A DNA stretch of 64,000 bases, from the NCBI GenBank assembly GCA_046348365.1, contig JAXMEL010000002.1, forward strand, positions 788,185-852,184, in the 5' to 3' direction. Positions within the stretch are counted from its first letter, which is position 1, and the number at the start of each line of letters is the position of its first letter. Source of the DNA: JAEUPI01 sp046348365. GTDB lineage: Bacteria > Pseudomonadota > Gammaproteobacteria > Burkholderiales > Burkholderiaceae_C. This document shows positions 27,756 through 38,700 of this stretch, in pieces. A model generated the notes under the pieces. The model saw only the letters and a list, made by a program, of their open reading frames with translations. It made no database searches and was not told where the DNA came from. The position numbers and the translations under genes are program-made.

Positions 27756-28094
27756 ATGAAGATGGTGACTGCGATCGTCAAGCCGTTCAAGCTCGACGAA
27801 GTGCGTGAAGCGCTGAGCGCCATCGGCGTCCAGGGCGTCACTGTGACCGAGGTGAAAGGCTTCGGCCGCCAGAAGGGCCACACCGAGCTGTACCGCGGCG
27901 CCGAGTACGTGGTGGATTTCCTGCCGAAGGTGAAGCTCGAGGCGGCGGTCGACGACGCGCTGGTCGAGCGCGTGATCGAAGCGATCGAGACGTCGGCGCG
28001 CACGGGAAAGATCGGCGACGGAAAGATCTTCGTCTCGCCGCTCGAGCAGGTGGTGCGCATCCGCACCGGCGAGACCGGCAAGGACGCGATCTGA
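27756..28094 (+). CDS. glnK: PII nitrogen regulatory protein GlnK
   Basis: A 112-residue PII protein, full length. Tyr51 lies in the T-loop (HTELYRGAEY), the site of uridylylation, and the B-loop TGKIGDGKIF and the C-loop region are intact. It senses 2-oxoglutarate and ATP/ADP and blocks AmtB when nitrogen is plentiful. Position 46 bases after the porin gene and 43 bases before amtB makes GlnK the better name than GlnB. An AGGAGG ribosome site is seven bases before the ATG, one of the strongest in the window. Confidence 0.96.
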   Translation: MKMVTAIVKPFKLDEVREALSAIGVQGVTVTEVKGFGRQKGHTELYRGAEYVVDFLPKVKLEAAVDDALVERVIEAIETSARTGKIGDGKIFVSPLEQVVRIRTGETGKDAI

Positions 28095-28137
28095 ACCCCG
28101 CCCGCATCTCCACCCCACACGGACATCAAGACCATCC

Positions 28138-29667
28138 ATGAGCAAGCTCATCGCTTCCATCACCCTCGCGCTGGCCGTCGGCCTGGCGCTGCTGGGTCTT
28201 TCGGGCCCGTCGTGGGCGCAGCCGGCGGCCGTGTCGGCGCCGGCCGCCGACGCGCCGGCCGCCACCGCATCGGCAGTCGCGGCCGCGACCGTTGCGGCGC
28301 CGGCTGCTGCGTCCGCGCCGGCTGCTGCCGCGTCCACGCCGGTGGCCAACAAGGGCGACGTGGCCTGGATGATCGTGGCCACGCTGCTCGTGATCATGAT
28401 GACGGTGCCCGGCCTCGCGCTGTTCTACGGCGGCCTCGTGCGCAGCAAGAACATGCTGTCGGTGCTGATGCAGGTGCTGGTCACCTTCTCGCTGATCGTC
28501 GTGCTGTGGGCGCTGTACGGCTACAGCCTGGCGTTCACCGAGGGCAATGCCTTCGTCGGCGGCTTCGACCGGCTGTTCCTCAAGGGCCTGTTCGACCCCG
28601 TCAAGGGCGAGTTCGCGATGGCCGCCACCTTCAGCAAGGGCGTGGTCATACCCGAGCTGCTGTTCGCCGCGTTCCAGGCCACGTTCGCCGGCATCACCTG
28701 CTGCCTGATCGTCGGCGCCTTCGCCGAGCGCATCAAGTTCTCGGCGGTGCTGCTCTTCATGGCGCTGTGGTTCACCTTCAGCTACGCGCCGATCGCCCAC
28801 ATGGTGTGGTTCTGGATGGGCCCCGACGCCTACAGCGCGAAGGACGTGGTCGACGCCACCAACGCCAAGGCCGGCCTGATCTGGCAATGGGGTGCGCTCG
28901 ACTTCGCCGGCGGCACGGTGGTGCACATCAACGCCGCGGTCGCCGGCATCGTCGGTGCGTTCATGATCGGCAAGCGCGTGGGCTACGGCCGCGAAGCGAT
29001 GGCGCCGCACAACCTGGCGCTCACGATGGTCGGCGCCTCGATGCTGTGGGTCGGCTGGTTCGGCTTCAACGCCGGCTCGGCGCTCGAAGCGGGCAACTCG
29101 GCGGTGCTGGCGTTCATGAACACCTTCACCGCCACCGCGGCAGCGGTGCTGGCCTGGTGCCTCGGCGAGTCGCTGCTGCGCGGCAAGGCCTCGATGCTCG
29201 GCGCCGCCTCGGGCGCGGTGGCGGGGCTGGTGGCGATCACGCCGGCCGCCGGCAACGTGGGGCTGATGGGTGCGATCGTGGTCGGCTTCGTTGCCGGCTT
29301 CGCCTGCCTGTGGGGCGTCAACGGCCTGAAGCGCCTGCTCGGTGCCGACGACTCGCTCGACGTGTTCGGCGTGCACGGCGTCGGCGGCATCGTCGGTGCG
29401 CTGCTGACCGGCGTGTTCAACACGCAGGCGCTCGGCGGCCCGGGGCTGGTGACCGACTGGGTGAGCGCGAGCGTCGGCTCCAACGGCGTCGCGGCCCAGG
29501 TGTGGATCCAGCTGAAGGCCGTGCTGCTGACCATCGTGTGGTCGGGTGTCGTCGCCGCGGTGTCGTACAAGATCGTCGACCTGGTGGTCGGGCTGCGCGT
29601 GAGCGAGGAAGACGAGCGCGAGGGCCTGGACATCCGCTCGCACGGCGAAACGGCCTACAGCAAGTAG
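28138..29667 (+). CDS. amtB: Ammonium transporter AmtB
   Basis: A 509-residue ammonium channel with a cleavable signal (about residues 1-24), an Ala/Pro-rich low-complexity linker (about 25-70) and 11 membrane helices. Conserved parts seen are ALFYGGLVRSKN, the first pore histidine in GTVVHINAAVAG and the second in DVFGVHGVGG. The twin-His pore conducts ammonium or ammonia and is closed by GlnK. The long Ala/Pro linker is unusual compared with enteric AmtB but common in Burkholderiales. It is the last gene of the operon, ending before a strong terminator. Confidence 0.96.
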   Translation: MSKLIASITLALAVGLALLGLSGPSWAQPAAVSAPAADAPAATASAVAAATVAAPAAASAPAAAASTPVANKGDVAWMIVATLLVIMMTVPGLALFYGGLVRSKNMLSVLMQVLVTFSLIVVLWALYGYSLAFTEGNAFVGGFDRLFLKGLFDPVKGEFAMAATFSKGVVIPELLFAAFQATFAGITCCLIVGAFAERIKFSAVLLFMALWFTFSYAPIAHMVWFWMGPDAYSAKDVVDATNAKAGLIWQWGALDFAGGTVVHINAAVAGIVGAFMIGKRVGYGREAMAPHNLALTMVGASMLWVGWFGFNAGSALEAGNSAVLAFMNTFTATAAAVLAWCLGESLLRGKASMLGAASGAVAGLVAITPAAGNVGLMGAIVVGFVAGFACLWGVNGLKRLLGADDSLDVFGVHGVGGIVGALLTGVFNTQALGGPGLVTDWVSASVGSNGVAAQVWIQLKAVLLTIVWSGVVAAVSYKIVDLVVGLRVSEEDEREGLDIRSHGETAYSK

Positions 29668-29698
29668 CTCTTCCGAGAGCCCCCGCGCCGGCGACTTC

Positions 29699-29720
29699 GA
29701 GGCCACCTTCGGGTGGCCTC
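29699..29720 (+). terminator. Intrinsic terminator after amtB
   Basis: A perfect nine-base stem (GAGGCCACC / GGTGGCCTC) closed by a TTCG tetraloop, followed by TTCGCCTT. It ends the porin-glnK-amtB operon. The T-run is short, as usual in such GC-rich DNA. Confidence 0.8.
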
Positions 29721-29741
29721 TTCGCCTTGGGGGGTGCCGCC

Positions 29742-29747
29742 TAGAAT
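29742..29747 (+). promoter_or_regulatory. Possible -10 element for gshA
   Basis: TAGAAT, five of six matches to the -10 consensus, lies 32 bases before the gshA ATG in an otherwise GC-rich gap. No convincing -35 element is seen at the proper spacing. Confidence 0.4.
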
Positions 29748-29779
29748 TTCGCCTGTCCGCCCCCACGTCCCGAGTCTTC

Positions 29780-31075
29780 ATGGTTCCGCACCTGATCACC
29801 GCGCTCACCGGCCCGATCAACGAGCTGGAGCAGCGCATCCTGGAATCCATGCCGGCCATCGAGCGCTGGTTCCGGCTCGAATGGATGGAGCACACGCCGC
29901 CGTTCTACACCTCGGTGGACATCCGCAACGCCGGCTTCAAGCTCGCGCCGGTCGATACCGATCTGTTCCCGCACGGCTTCAACCACCTGACGCCCGAGAT
30001 GCTGCCGCTGGCGGTGCAGGCGGCGATGGCGGCGATCGAGAAGATCTGCCCCGAGGCCAAGAACCTGCTGCTGATCCCGCAGGCCGGGGTGCGCGACAGC
30101 TTCTACCTGTCGAACCTGCAGCGGCTGGTGCGCGTGTTTCACCAGGCCGGCTTGAATGTGCGGCTGGGCTCGCTCGACGCCGACATCAAGCAGCCGAAGA
30201 AGATCGCGCTGCCCGACGGCGGCGAGCTGACGCTGGAGCCGCTGCTGCGCACGCGCGGCCGGCTCGGCCTGAAGAACTTCGACCCCTGCACGATCTTGCT
30301 GAACGACGATCTCGCCGGCGGCGTGCCCAAGGTGCTCGAAGGCTTGCACGAGCAGTACCTGCTGCCGCCGCTGCATGCCGGCTGGACGCTGCGGCGCAAG
30401 AGCCGGCATTTCCACAGCTACGAGGAGGTGGCCAAGAAGTTCGCCAAACTGCTCGGCATGGACCCGTGGCTGATCAACCCGATGGCCGCGCACTGCGGCC
30501 GCGTCGACTTCGACGGCACCGAGGGGCTGGACTGCGTGCGCGGCAATGCCGAGGCGCTGCTGACGAAGATCCGCCGCAAGTACAAGGAATACGGCATCGC
30601 CGAGAAGCCGTTCGTCGTCGTCAAGGCCGACAGCGGCAACGGCGGCGCCGGCATCATGACGGTGCGCGATGCCAAGGAGCTCGACGACCTGGGCGAGCGC
30701 ACCCGCGCGCGCATGCGCAGCCTGCCCGACGGGCGCCTGGTCACCGAAGTCATCATCCAGGAGGGCGTGCCCACCTACGAGCGCATCAACGACGCGGTGG
30801 CCGAGCCGGTGGTCTACATGATCGACCGCTACGTCGTCGGCGGCTTCTACCGCGTGCACGCCGAACGCGGCACCCACGAGAGCCTGGGTTCGCCCGGCTC
30901 GCGCTTCGTGCCGCTGGCCTTCGCCGAGAGCCACCACCTGCCGCGCCTGGGCGAGAAGCCCGGCGTCAGCGCGCCGAACCGCTTCTACATGTACGGCGTG
31001 ATCGGCCGCCTGGCGATGCTGGCCGCCAGCTACGAGCTCGAAGCCACCGACCCCAACGCCGAAACCTACGAGTGA
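29780..31075 (+). CDS. gshA: Glutamate-cysteine ligase GshA (proteobacterial type)
   Basis: A 431-residue enzyme of the GshA family found in Beta- and Gammaproteobacteria (pfam08886), distinct from the E. coli enzyme. It couples glutamate and cysteine with ATP, the first step of glutathione synthesis. The start MVPHLITALTGPINELEQRI and the segment FVVVKADSGNGGAGIMTV are characteristic, the latter an ATP-grasp-like glycine-rich loop near residue 280. Its partner gshB lies 3 kb downstream, with kup and a Bug protein between them. This spread arrangement suggests a shared region rather than one tight operon. A weak ribosome site precedes the ATG. Confidence 0.94.
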   Translation: MVPHLITALTGPINELEQRILESMPAIERWFRLEWMEHTPPFYTSVDIRNAGFKLAPVDTDLFPHGFNHLTPEMLPLAVQAAMAAIEKICPEAKNLLLIPQAGVRDSFYLSNLQRLVRVFHQAGLNVRLGSLDADIKQPKKIALPDGGELTLEPLLRTRGRLGLKNFDPCTILLNDDLAGGVPKVLEGLHEQYLLPPLHAGWTLRRKSRHFHSYEEVAKKFAKLLGMDPWLINPMAAHCGRVDFDGTEGLDCVRGNAEALLTKIRRKYKEYGIAEKPFVVVKADSGNGGAGIMTVRDAKELDDLGERTRARMRSLPDGRLVTEVIIQEGVPTYERINDAVAEPVVYMIDRYVVGGFYRVHAERGTHESLGSPGSRFVPLAFAESHHLPRLGEKPGVSAPNRFYMYGVIGRLAMLAASYELEATDPNAETYE

Positions 31076-31186
31076 GCGGCGATCGACCCCGCCGGGGGGC
31101 GGGCCAGCGTGGGCACGGGCGGGCCGCGGGCGCACAATAGCGCCTTCGCGACGAAGAAGGCCCGCACCCGAAACGGGTCCGCTCCG

Positions 31187-33064
31187 GTGAGCAAACCTCC
31201 AGCATCCCCCGGCGCCGTAGCCGCTCTGACGCTCGGCGCCCTCGGGGTGGTCTACGGTGACATCGGCACCAGCCCGCTGTACACGCTGCAGCTCGTGTTC
31301 GAGGGCGGCCACGTGCCGGTGATCCCCGAGAACGTGCTCGGCGTGCTGTCGCTGGTGTTCTGGACGATGACCGTCATCGTCTCGGTCAAGTACGTGATGC
31401 TCGTGCTGCGCGCCGACAACCACGGCGAGGGCGGGCTGATCGCGATGCTGGCGCTGGCCACCATGGCGGTGAAGGATCGGCCGCCGCTGCGCCGGCTGCT
31501 GATGGTGGTGGGCCTGTTCGGCACCGCGATCTTCTACGGCGACGGCGTCATCACGCCGGCGATCACCGTGCTCGGCGCGATCGAGGGCCTGGGCGTGATC
31601 GCGCCGGCGCTCAACAACTGGGTGCCGCCGCTGGCGCTGCTGGTGATCGCGGTGCTGTTCGCGGTGCAGCGCTTCGGCACCGGCAGCATCGGCAAGGCGT
31701 TCGGCCCGATCACGCTGGTGTGGTTCGTGGTGCTGGTGCTGCTGGGGCTGCCGCACATCGCCGCCAACCCGCGCGTGCTGCTGGCGCTGAACCCGGCGCT
31801 GGCGTTCGACTTCGTCGCGCATCACAAGGCGGTCGCGTTCGTGATGCTCGGCGCCGTGGTGCTGTGCGTCACCGGCGGCGAGGCGCTGTACGCCGACATG
31901 GGCCACTTCGGCAAGCGGCCGATCCGCATCGCCTGGTACGGCCTCGTGATGCCGGCGCTGGTGATCAACTACTTCGGCCAGGGCGCGCTGCTGATGGCGC
32001 AGCCCGAGGCGGTGAAGAACCCGTTCTACCTGATGGCGCCGCAGTGGGCCCAGGTGCCGCTGCTGCTGCTGGCCACCGCGGCGGCGGTGATCGCGTCGCA
32101 GGCGCTGATCTCGGCGGCGTTCTCGGTCACCAAGCAGGCGATCCAGCTCGGCCTGCTGCCGCGCATGCAGATCCGCCACACCTCGGTGCGCGACACCGGG
32201 CAGATCTACGTGCCGTTCGTCAACTGGGGGCTGTTCGTCTTCATCGTGATGGCGGTGGCGATGTTCAAGTCGTCGGCGGCGCTCGGTTCGGCCTACGGCA
32301 TCGCGGTGACGCTCGACATGACGATCACCACCGTGATGACGTTCTTCGTCGTGCGCTACGAGTGGAAGTACCCGCTGCTGGTGTGCGTGGCGGCCACCGG
32401 GTTCTTCTTCCTGGTCGACATCACGTTCTTCCTGTCCAACATGCTCAAGCTGCTGGCCGGCGGCTGGTTCCCGATCGCCATCGGCAGCGGCATGTTCATG
32501 CTGATGCTCACCTGGAAGCAGGGCCGCCGCCTGATGGCCGAGCGGCTGCGCGACGACGCGATCGACCTGAAGGGCTTTCTCGACGCGGTGTTCGTCAGCC
32601 CGCCCACGCGCGTCGACGGCACCGCGGTGTTCCTGGTCGCCGAGCCGGGGCTGACGCCCAACGCGATGATGCACAACCTCAAGCACAACAAGGTGCTGCA
32701 CGCGCACAACCTGTTCGTGCACGTGCGGCACCATGAGGTGCCGTGGGTCGGCTTCGACAAGCGGCTCGAGCTGGAGCCGATGGGCCACGACTGCTGGCAG
32801 GTGACGCTGAACTTCGGCTTCAAGAACGACCCCGACGTGCCCGAGGCGCTGAAGCTGCTCGAGGGCCGCGGCATCCCGCTGCCCGACATGGACACCAGCT
32901 ACTTCCTCAGCCGCGACATCGTGATGCCCTCGCTCGGCAAGGGCATGTCGCTCTGGCGCGAGAAGCTGTTCGCCGGCATGCACCGCAATGCCGCGGCCGC
33001 GGCCGACTTCCTGAACCTGCCGAGCAACCGCATCGTCGAGCTGGGCGCGAAGGTCGAGATCTGA
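31187..33064 (+). CDS. kup: Low-affinity potassium transporter Kup
   Basis: A 625-residue K+ uptake permease with about 12 membrane helices and a C-terminal cytoplasmic domain, equal in size to E. coli Kup (622). Family features seen are GALGVVYGDIGTSPLYTLQ near the start, GDGVITPAITVLGA and the C-terminal segment TSYFLSRDIVMP. I chose the GTG at 31187 because the protein then begins just before the conserved region. An in-frame ATG at 31109 would add 26 poorly conserved residues. Neither start has a strong ribosome site. A CACAAT hexamer near 31133 could be the promoter -10 if the GTG start is right. Confidence 0.94.
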   Translation: MSKPPASPGAVAALTLGALGVVYGDIGTSPLYTLQLVFEGGHVPVIPENVLGVLSLVFWTMTVIVSVKYVMLVLRADNHGEGGLIAMLALATMAVKDRPPLRRLLMVVGLFGTAIFYGDGVITPAITVLGAIEGLGVIAPALNNWVPPLALLVIAVLFAVQRFGTGSIGKAFGPITLVWFVVLVLLGLPHIAANPRVLLALNPALAFDFVAHHKAVAFVMLGAVVLCVTGGEALYADMGHFGKRPIRIAWYGLVMPALVINYFGQGALLMAQPEAVKNPFYLMAPQWAQVPLLLLATAAAVIASQALISAAFSVTKQAIQLGLLPRMQIRHTSVRDTGQIYVPFVNWGLFVFIVMAVAMFKSSAALGSAYGIAVTLDMTITTVMTFFVVRYEWKYPLLVCVAATGFFFLVDITFFLSNMLKLLAGGWFPIAIGSGMFMLMLTWKQGRRLMAERLRDDAIDLKGFLDAVFVSPPTRVDGTAVFLVAEPGLTPNAMMHNLKHNKVLHAHNLFVHVRHHEVPWVGFDKRLELEPMGHDCWQVTLNFGFKNDPDVPEALKLLEGRGIPLPDMDTSYFLSRDIVMPSLGKGMSLWREKLFAGMHRNAAAAADFLNLPSNRIVELGAKVEI

Positions 33065-33096
33065 CCCGGCGTGCTGCTCGCGCCGGTGTTGCAGCG

Positions 33097-34083
33097 ATGA
33101 ACGCAAGCCTCGCGCGTCGCAGGCTGCTGGGCTGGCTGGGCGCGGGCCTGGCTGCGCCGCTGGCGCCGGGCGCTCATGCCGCGGGCTTCCCGGATCGGTC
33201 GGTGCGCATCGTCGTGCCCTACTCGGTGGGCGTCGGCCCCGACGTGGTGGCACGCAGCGTGGCCGAGTGGCTGGCGCAGCGCTGGGGCCAGCCGGTGCAG
33301 GTCGACAACCGGCCGGGCGCGTCGGGCATCATCGCCTTCGGCGAGGTGCGCCGCACGCCGGCAGACGGCCACACGCTGTTCCTCGCCGACACCGCGACGC
33401 TGGCGGTGAACCCGCTGCTGCATGCGAGCCTGCCCTACGACCCGCAGCGCGACCTGGTGCCGCTGACGCTGCTGTTTCGCGCCACGTTCCTGATCTTCGT
33501 CGGCACCGACAACCGCCTGCGCAGCCTCGCCGAGTTGCTCGCCGCCGCGCGCAGCAAGCCGGGCAGCGTCAGCTACGGCACGCTGGGCAACGGCCATGCG
33601 ATGCACGTGGCGGTGGAGTCCTTCGCGCGCGCCGCCGGCGTGCAACTGCTGCACGTGCCGTTCAAGGACGCAGGCGCCTTGCTGGCCAGCGTGGTCTCCG
33701 GCGAAGTCGACTTCACCACGCTCGGCTCGAACACCGTGGCCGGCCTTGTGGCCAGCGGCAAGCTGCGCGCGCTGGCGGTGGCGGCGAAGCAGCGCCTGGC
33801 GACGCACCCCGAGATCCCGACCATCGTCGAAGCGGGTGGGCCGGCGGTGGAGATGCACCCCTGGGCCGCGCTGGTGGGCGTGGCCGGCACGCCGCCGGCG
33901 GTGCTCGAGCGGCTGCAGCACGATCTGCGCGAGGCACTCGGCGCGGCCGAGGTGCGCAGCCGCGCCGAGCAGGCGGGCTTCGAGATCACGCCATCGACGC
34001 CGCGCGCGCTGCGCGAGCGCATCGAGGCCGACACGGCGCTCTACGCACCGCTGGTCAGCGAAGGTCGCGTCGCCCGCATGTAG
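33097..34083 (+). CDS. Bug-family (TctC-like) substrate-binding protein
   Basis: A 328-residue periplasmic binding protein of the Bug family, typical of Burkholderiales. A twin-arginine-like or Sec signal (RRRLLGWLGAGLAAPLAPGAHA) ends near residue 29, and the mature part opens with FPDRSVRIVVPYS, the family hallmark; VDNRPGASGIIA near residue 70 is part of the ligand loop. No TctA or TctB membrane components are encoded nearby, as for most Bug proteins. Ligands are usually carboxylates or nicotinate-like compounds, but none can be assigned here. Its place between kup and gshB is odd and may not be functional. Confidence 0.9.
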   Translation: MNASLARRRLLGWLGAGLAAPLAPGAHAAGFPDRSVRIVVPYSVGVGPDVVARSVAEWLAQRWGQPVQVDNRPGASGIIAFGEVRRTPADGHTLFLADTATLAVNPLLHASLPYDPQRDLVPLTLLFRATFLIFVGTDNRLRSLAELLAAARSKPGSVSYGTLGNGHAMHVAVESFARAAGVQLLHVPFKDAGALLASVVSGEVDFTTLGSNTVAGLVASGKLRALAVAAKQRLATHPEIPTIVEAGGPAVEMHPWAALVGVAGTPPAVLERLQHDLREALGAAEVRSRAEQAGFEITPSTPRALRERIEADTALYAPLVSEGRVARM

Positions 34084-34146
34084 CGCCGACGGCGCCGCGG
34101 CGACGGCTGTGCAACACTGGCGGGCCCGGCCCCATCGACCTCATTC

Positions 34147-35100
34147 ATGAAGCTGCTGTTCGTTGCCGACCCGCTGGAGGCGTTCAAGGCCTACAAGGAC
34201 ACGACCTTCACGATGATGCGCGAGGCCGCGCGCCGCGGCCACGAGATCTGGGCCTGCGAGGCGGGCGACCTGGTTTGGCGCCGCGGCGCGCGCGTGGTGG
34301 CGCGCGGCGCGCGCGCGATCACGCTCACCGGCCGCGAGGACCGCTGGTTCGACGAGGTGGCGCGCGCCGAGCTGGCGCTGGCCAATGCCGGCGCGGTGCT
34401 GATGCGCAAGGATCCGCCGTTCGACAGCGAGTACTTCTACGCCACGCACCTGCTGCAGCAGGCCGAGCGCGAGGGCGCGCGCGTGTTCAACAAGCCGGCC
34501 TCGCTGCGCGACCACCCCGAGAAGCTGGCGATCCTGGAGTTCCCGCAGTACATCGCGCCGACGCTCGTGACGCGCAACCCCGACGCGGTGCGCGCGTTCC
34601 ATGCCGAGCACGGCGACATCATCCTCAAGCCGCTCGACGGCATGGGCGGCATGGGCATCTTCCGCGTCGGCCCCGACGGGTTGAACCTGGGCTCGATCGT
34701 CGAGACGCTCAACCGCCACGGCAGCACGACGGTGATGGTGCAGCAATACCTGAGCGAGATCGTGCACGGCGACAAGCGCGTGCTGGTCATCGGCGGCGAG
34801 CCGGTGCCGTACTGCCTGGCGCGCATTCCGCAGGGCAGCGAGATCCGCGGCAACCTCGCCGCCGGCGGCAAGGGCGTGGCGCGCGAGCTGTCGCCGCGCG
34901 ACCGTGAGATCGCCGGCGCGCTCGGCCGCGCGCTGGCGCCGCGCGGGTTGCTGCTGCTGGGGCTGGACATCATCGGCGACAGCCTCACCGAGATCAACGT
35001 CACCAGCCCGACGTGCTTTCGCGAGATCGCCGACCAGACCGGCTGCGACGTGCCGGCGCTGTTCGTCGACGCGCTCGAACGCGCGATCGCGGCGCGCTGA
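34147..35100 (+). CDS. gshB: Glutathione synthetase GshB
   Basis: A 317-residue ATP-grasp enzyme, full family length, that adds glycine to gamma-glutamylcysteine. It begins MKLLFVADPLEAFKAYKDTT as in E. coli GshB. It contains KPLDGMGGMGIFR (glycine-rich ATP loop, about residues 160-172) and ends with the metal-binding INVTSPTCFREI segment. With gshA upstream the window holds the complete glutathione pathway. The uup gene starts 15 bases after its stop, so uup and the downstream exporter gene may be transcribed with it. Confidence 0.96.
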   Translation: MKLLFVADPLEAFKAYKDTTFTMMREAARRGHEIWACEAGDLVWRRGARVVARGARAITLTGREDRWFDEVARAELALANAGAVLMRKDPPFDSEYFYATHLLQQAEREGARVFNKPASLRDHPEKLAILEFPQYIAPTLVTRNPDAVRAFHAEHGDIILKPLDGMGGMGIFRVGPDGLNLGSIVETLNRHGSTTVMVQQYLSEIVHGDKRVLVIGGEPVPYCLARIPQGSEIRGNLAAGGKGVARELSPRDREIAGALGRALAPRGLLLLGLDIIGDSLTEINVTSPTCFREIADQTGCDVPALFVDALERAIAAR

Positions 35101-35115
35101 AGCGTCGCGGCTCAC

Positions 35116-36998
<1,883 letters not shown>

Positions 36999-37002
<4 letters not shown>

Positions 37003-37910
37003 CGCACGCGATCCCGCCGCGCGCGCTCGTGCTGCTGGCCATCCTCACGCTGGTGTGGGGCACCAACTGGCCGCTCTTTCCGCTGGCCACGCGCGAGGTG
37101 TCGGTGTGGACGTTTCGCGCGGTGTCGGTGTTCGCCGCCGGCGCGGTGCTGCTCGTCGTGGCGCGGCTGCGCGGCATGTCGATCGCGGTGCCGCGGCGCC
37201 ACTGGCGCACGATCGGCACGTCGACCTTCTTCTACCTCGTGGTGTGGAACATCGCGAGCACCTATTCGGCGCTGATGATCCCGTCGGGGCAGTCGGCGGT
37301 GCTCGGCTTCACGATGCCGCTGTGGTCGGCGCTGATCTCGTGGGCCGTGCTCGGCGAGCGCCTGTCGGGGCGCATCGTGCTCGCGGTGGCGCTCGGCGGC
37401 GCCAGCGTGGCGCTGCTGATGTCGCGCAGCTTCGGCGCCTATGCGCAGGCGCCGCTCGGGCTCGTGCTCGGCCTCACGGCGGGGCTGGGCTGGGCCATCG
37501 GCACGCTGATCCTCAAGCGCGGCGCGGTGGACGTTCCGGCCACCGTGCTCACCGGCTGGCAGCTGCTGATCACCGCGCTGCCTACGACCGTCGGCGCGCT
37601 CGCGTTCGGTGACCGCCAATGGTTCGTGCCGTCGTGGGGGTCGATCGCCGTCATCGCCTACATCGCGCTGGTGCCGATGTGCATCGGCAATCTGTGCTGG
37701 TTCTCGATCGTCGGCATCCTGCCGGCCAACGTGGCGGGCCTGTCGTCGATCCTGGTGCCGGTGGTGGCGATGATCTCCGGCGCGATCGTCCACGGCGAGC
37801 CGCTCGGGCCGGTGCAGTGGCTGGCGATGGGCTGCTGCGCCGGCGCGCTGTCGCTGGTGATGCTCGGGCCGGCGCGCTCCGCCCAACGCAGCGAACGAGC
37901 GGACGCCTGA
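36999..37910 (+). CDS. EamA/DMT family exporter
   Basis: A 303-residue membrane protein with ten predicted helices in two EamA repeats, beginning LVLLAILTLVWGTNWPLFP, the usual DMT opening. The second repeat starts near residue 150 (GLVLGLTAGLGWAIGTLILK). DMT carriers export amino acids, metabolites or drugs; the substrate cannot be read. The ATG overlaps the uup stop by four bases (ATGA). The next gene downstream converges on it after 24 bases, and no terminator hairpin is seen there. Confidence 0.9.
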
Positions 37911-37934
37911 GCGCGCCCGTCGCGTGAGCAGACC

Positions 37935-38681
37935 CTAGAACCGGCTGCGCAGCCAGCCGTCGGGCGCGGCCGACGGGTGCGAGCGGCTGACGATCAGGCC
38001 GCCCTGCAGGTACAGCGCGTTGAGCAGCCGCATCGCGCGCTGGCGGTCCAGGCCCGGCCAGTCGGCGATCTCGCGCAGGTTGCAGGTGCGCCGGCGCAGC
38101 CGGTCCACCGCCACGCCGAGCGTGCTGGGCATGTCGAGGCCGCGCAGGTTCACGCCGGGCGCCAGGCGGTAGGCCGCGGGGCCGGCGATCTCGGGCAGCA
38201 GCACGTCGCGCGCGCCGCGCAGCGCCATCTCCCACAGCAGCGGCGCGAGCGGCGAGTAATGCTCCAGCTCGCCCACCAGCGCATGCTCGCGGTGCCCCGG
38301 CGTGCGCAGCAGCGCCGGCTCCACCTGCATCACCTGCAGTTCGCTCAGGCGGCTGGCGAGGAACTGCGGCATCGGCACGGCGCAGTGCACCAGGCGCTCG
38401 GCCGGGAACACCGTGAGCGGCACCACGCGGTCGGCCCACTGCAGGTTGAGCGTCAGCGCGCGCGCGTGGCGCACGCAGGCGGCGAGCACGTCGAGCACCT
38501 CGCTCTGCGCGCCGTTGCGCTCGAAGCGTTCCAGGTCCTGCAGCAGCGACGGGCTCAGCGACGACAGCCGCGTGCCGCTGGCCTCGACGCTGCCCACGCG
38601 CACCAGGTCGTCGAGGTAGCGCTGGAACGCGCTGACGCGCATCAAGTCCGGTTCGCCGAAGGGCAGGGTGGAAGGAAACAT
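37935..38681 (-). CDS. Conserved hypothetical protein with C-terminal winged-helix-like region
   Basis: A 248-residue soluble protein I do not recognise. The N-terminal part (about residues 15-95) is helical (VSAFQRYLDDLVRVGSVEAS), the middle is mixed, with LTLNLQWADRVVPLTVFP near residue 75. The C-terminus (about 200-240, RRTCNLREIADWPGLDRQR and LLNALYLQGGLIV) looks like a winged helix. The start at 38681 is chosen because the reading frame upstream (to 38771) overlaps the MocR gene and has no family-like sequence. It lies just after the MocR gene on the same strand, so read-through is possible. Confidence 0.7.
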   Translation of the reverse strand: MFPSTLPFGEPDLMRVSAFQRYLDDLVRVGSVEASGTRLSSLSPSLLQDLERFERNGAQSEVLDVLAACVRHARALTLNLQWADRVVPLTVFPAERLVHCAVPMPQFLASRLSELQVMQVEPALLRTPGHREHALVGELEHYSPLAPLLWEMALRGARDVLLPEIAGPAAYRLAPGVNLRGLDMPSTLGVAVDRLRRRTCNLREIADWPGLDRQRAMRLLNALYLQGGLIVSRSHPSAAPDGWLRSRF

Positions 38682-38700
38682 CGGGATTTGAATCCGGATG

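Noticed and set aside
31109..31186. Extended kup start at the ATG 31109.
   Set aside because: Adds 26 residues without family conservation and overlaps the likely promoter region; the GTG at 31187 gives the usual Kup length.
29741..33253. Open frame of about 1170 codons on the minus strand opposite gshA and kup.
   Set aside because: Same GC artefact: repetitive His/Arg/Asp-rich translation without any motif, against two clear genes.
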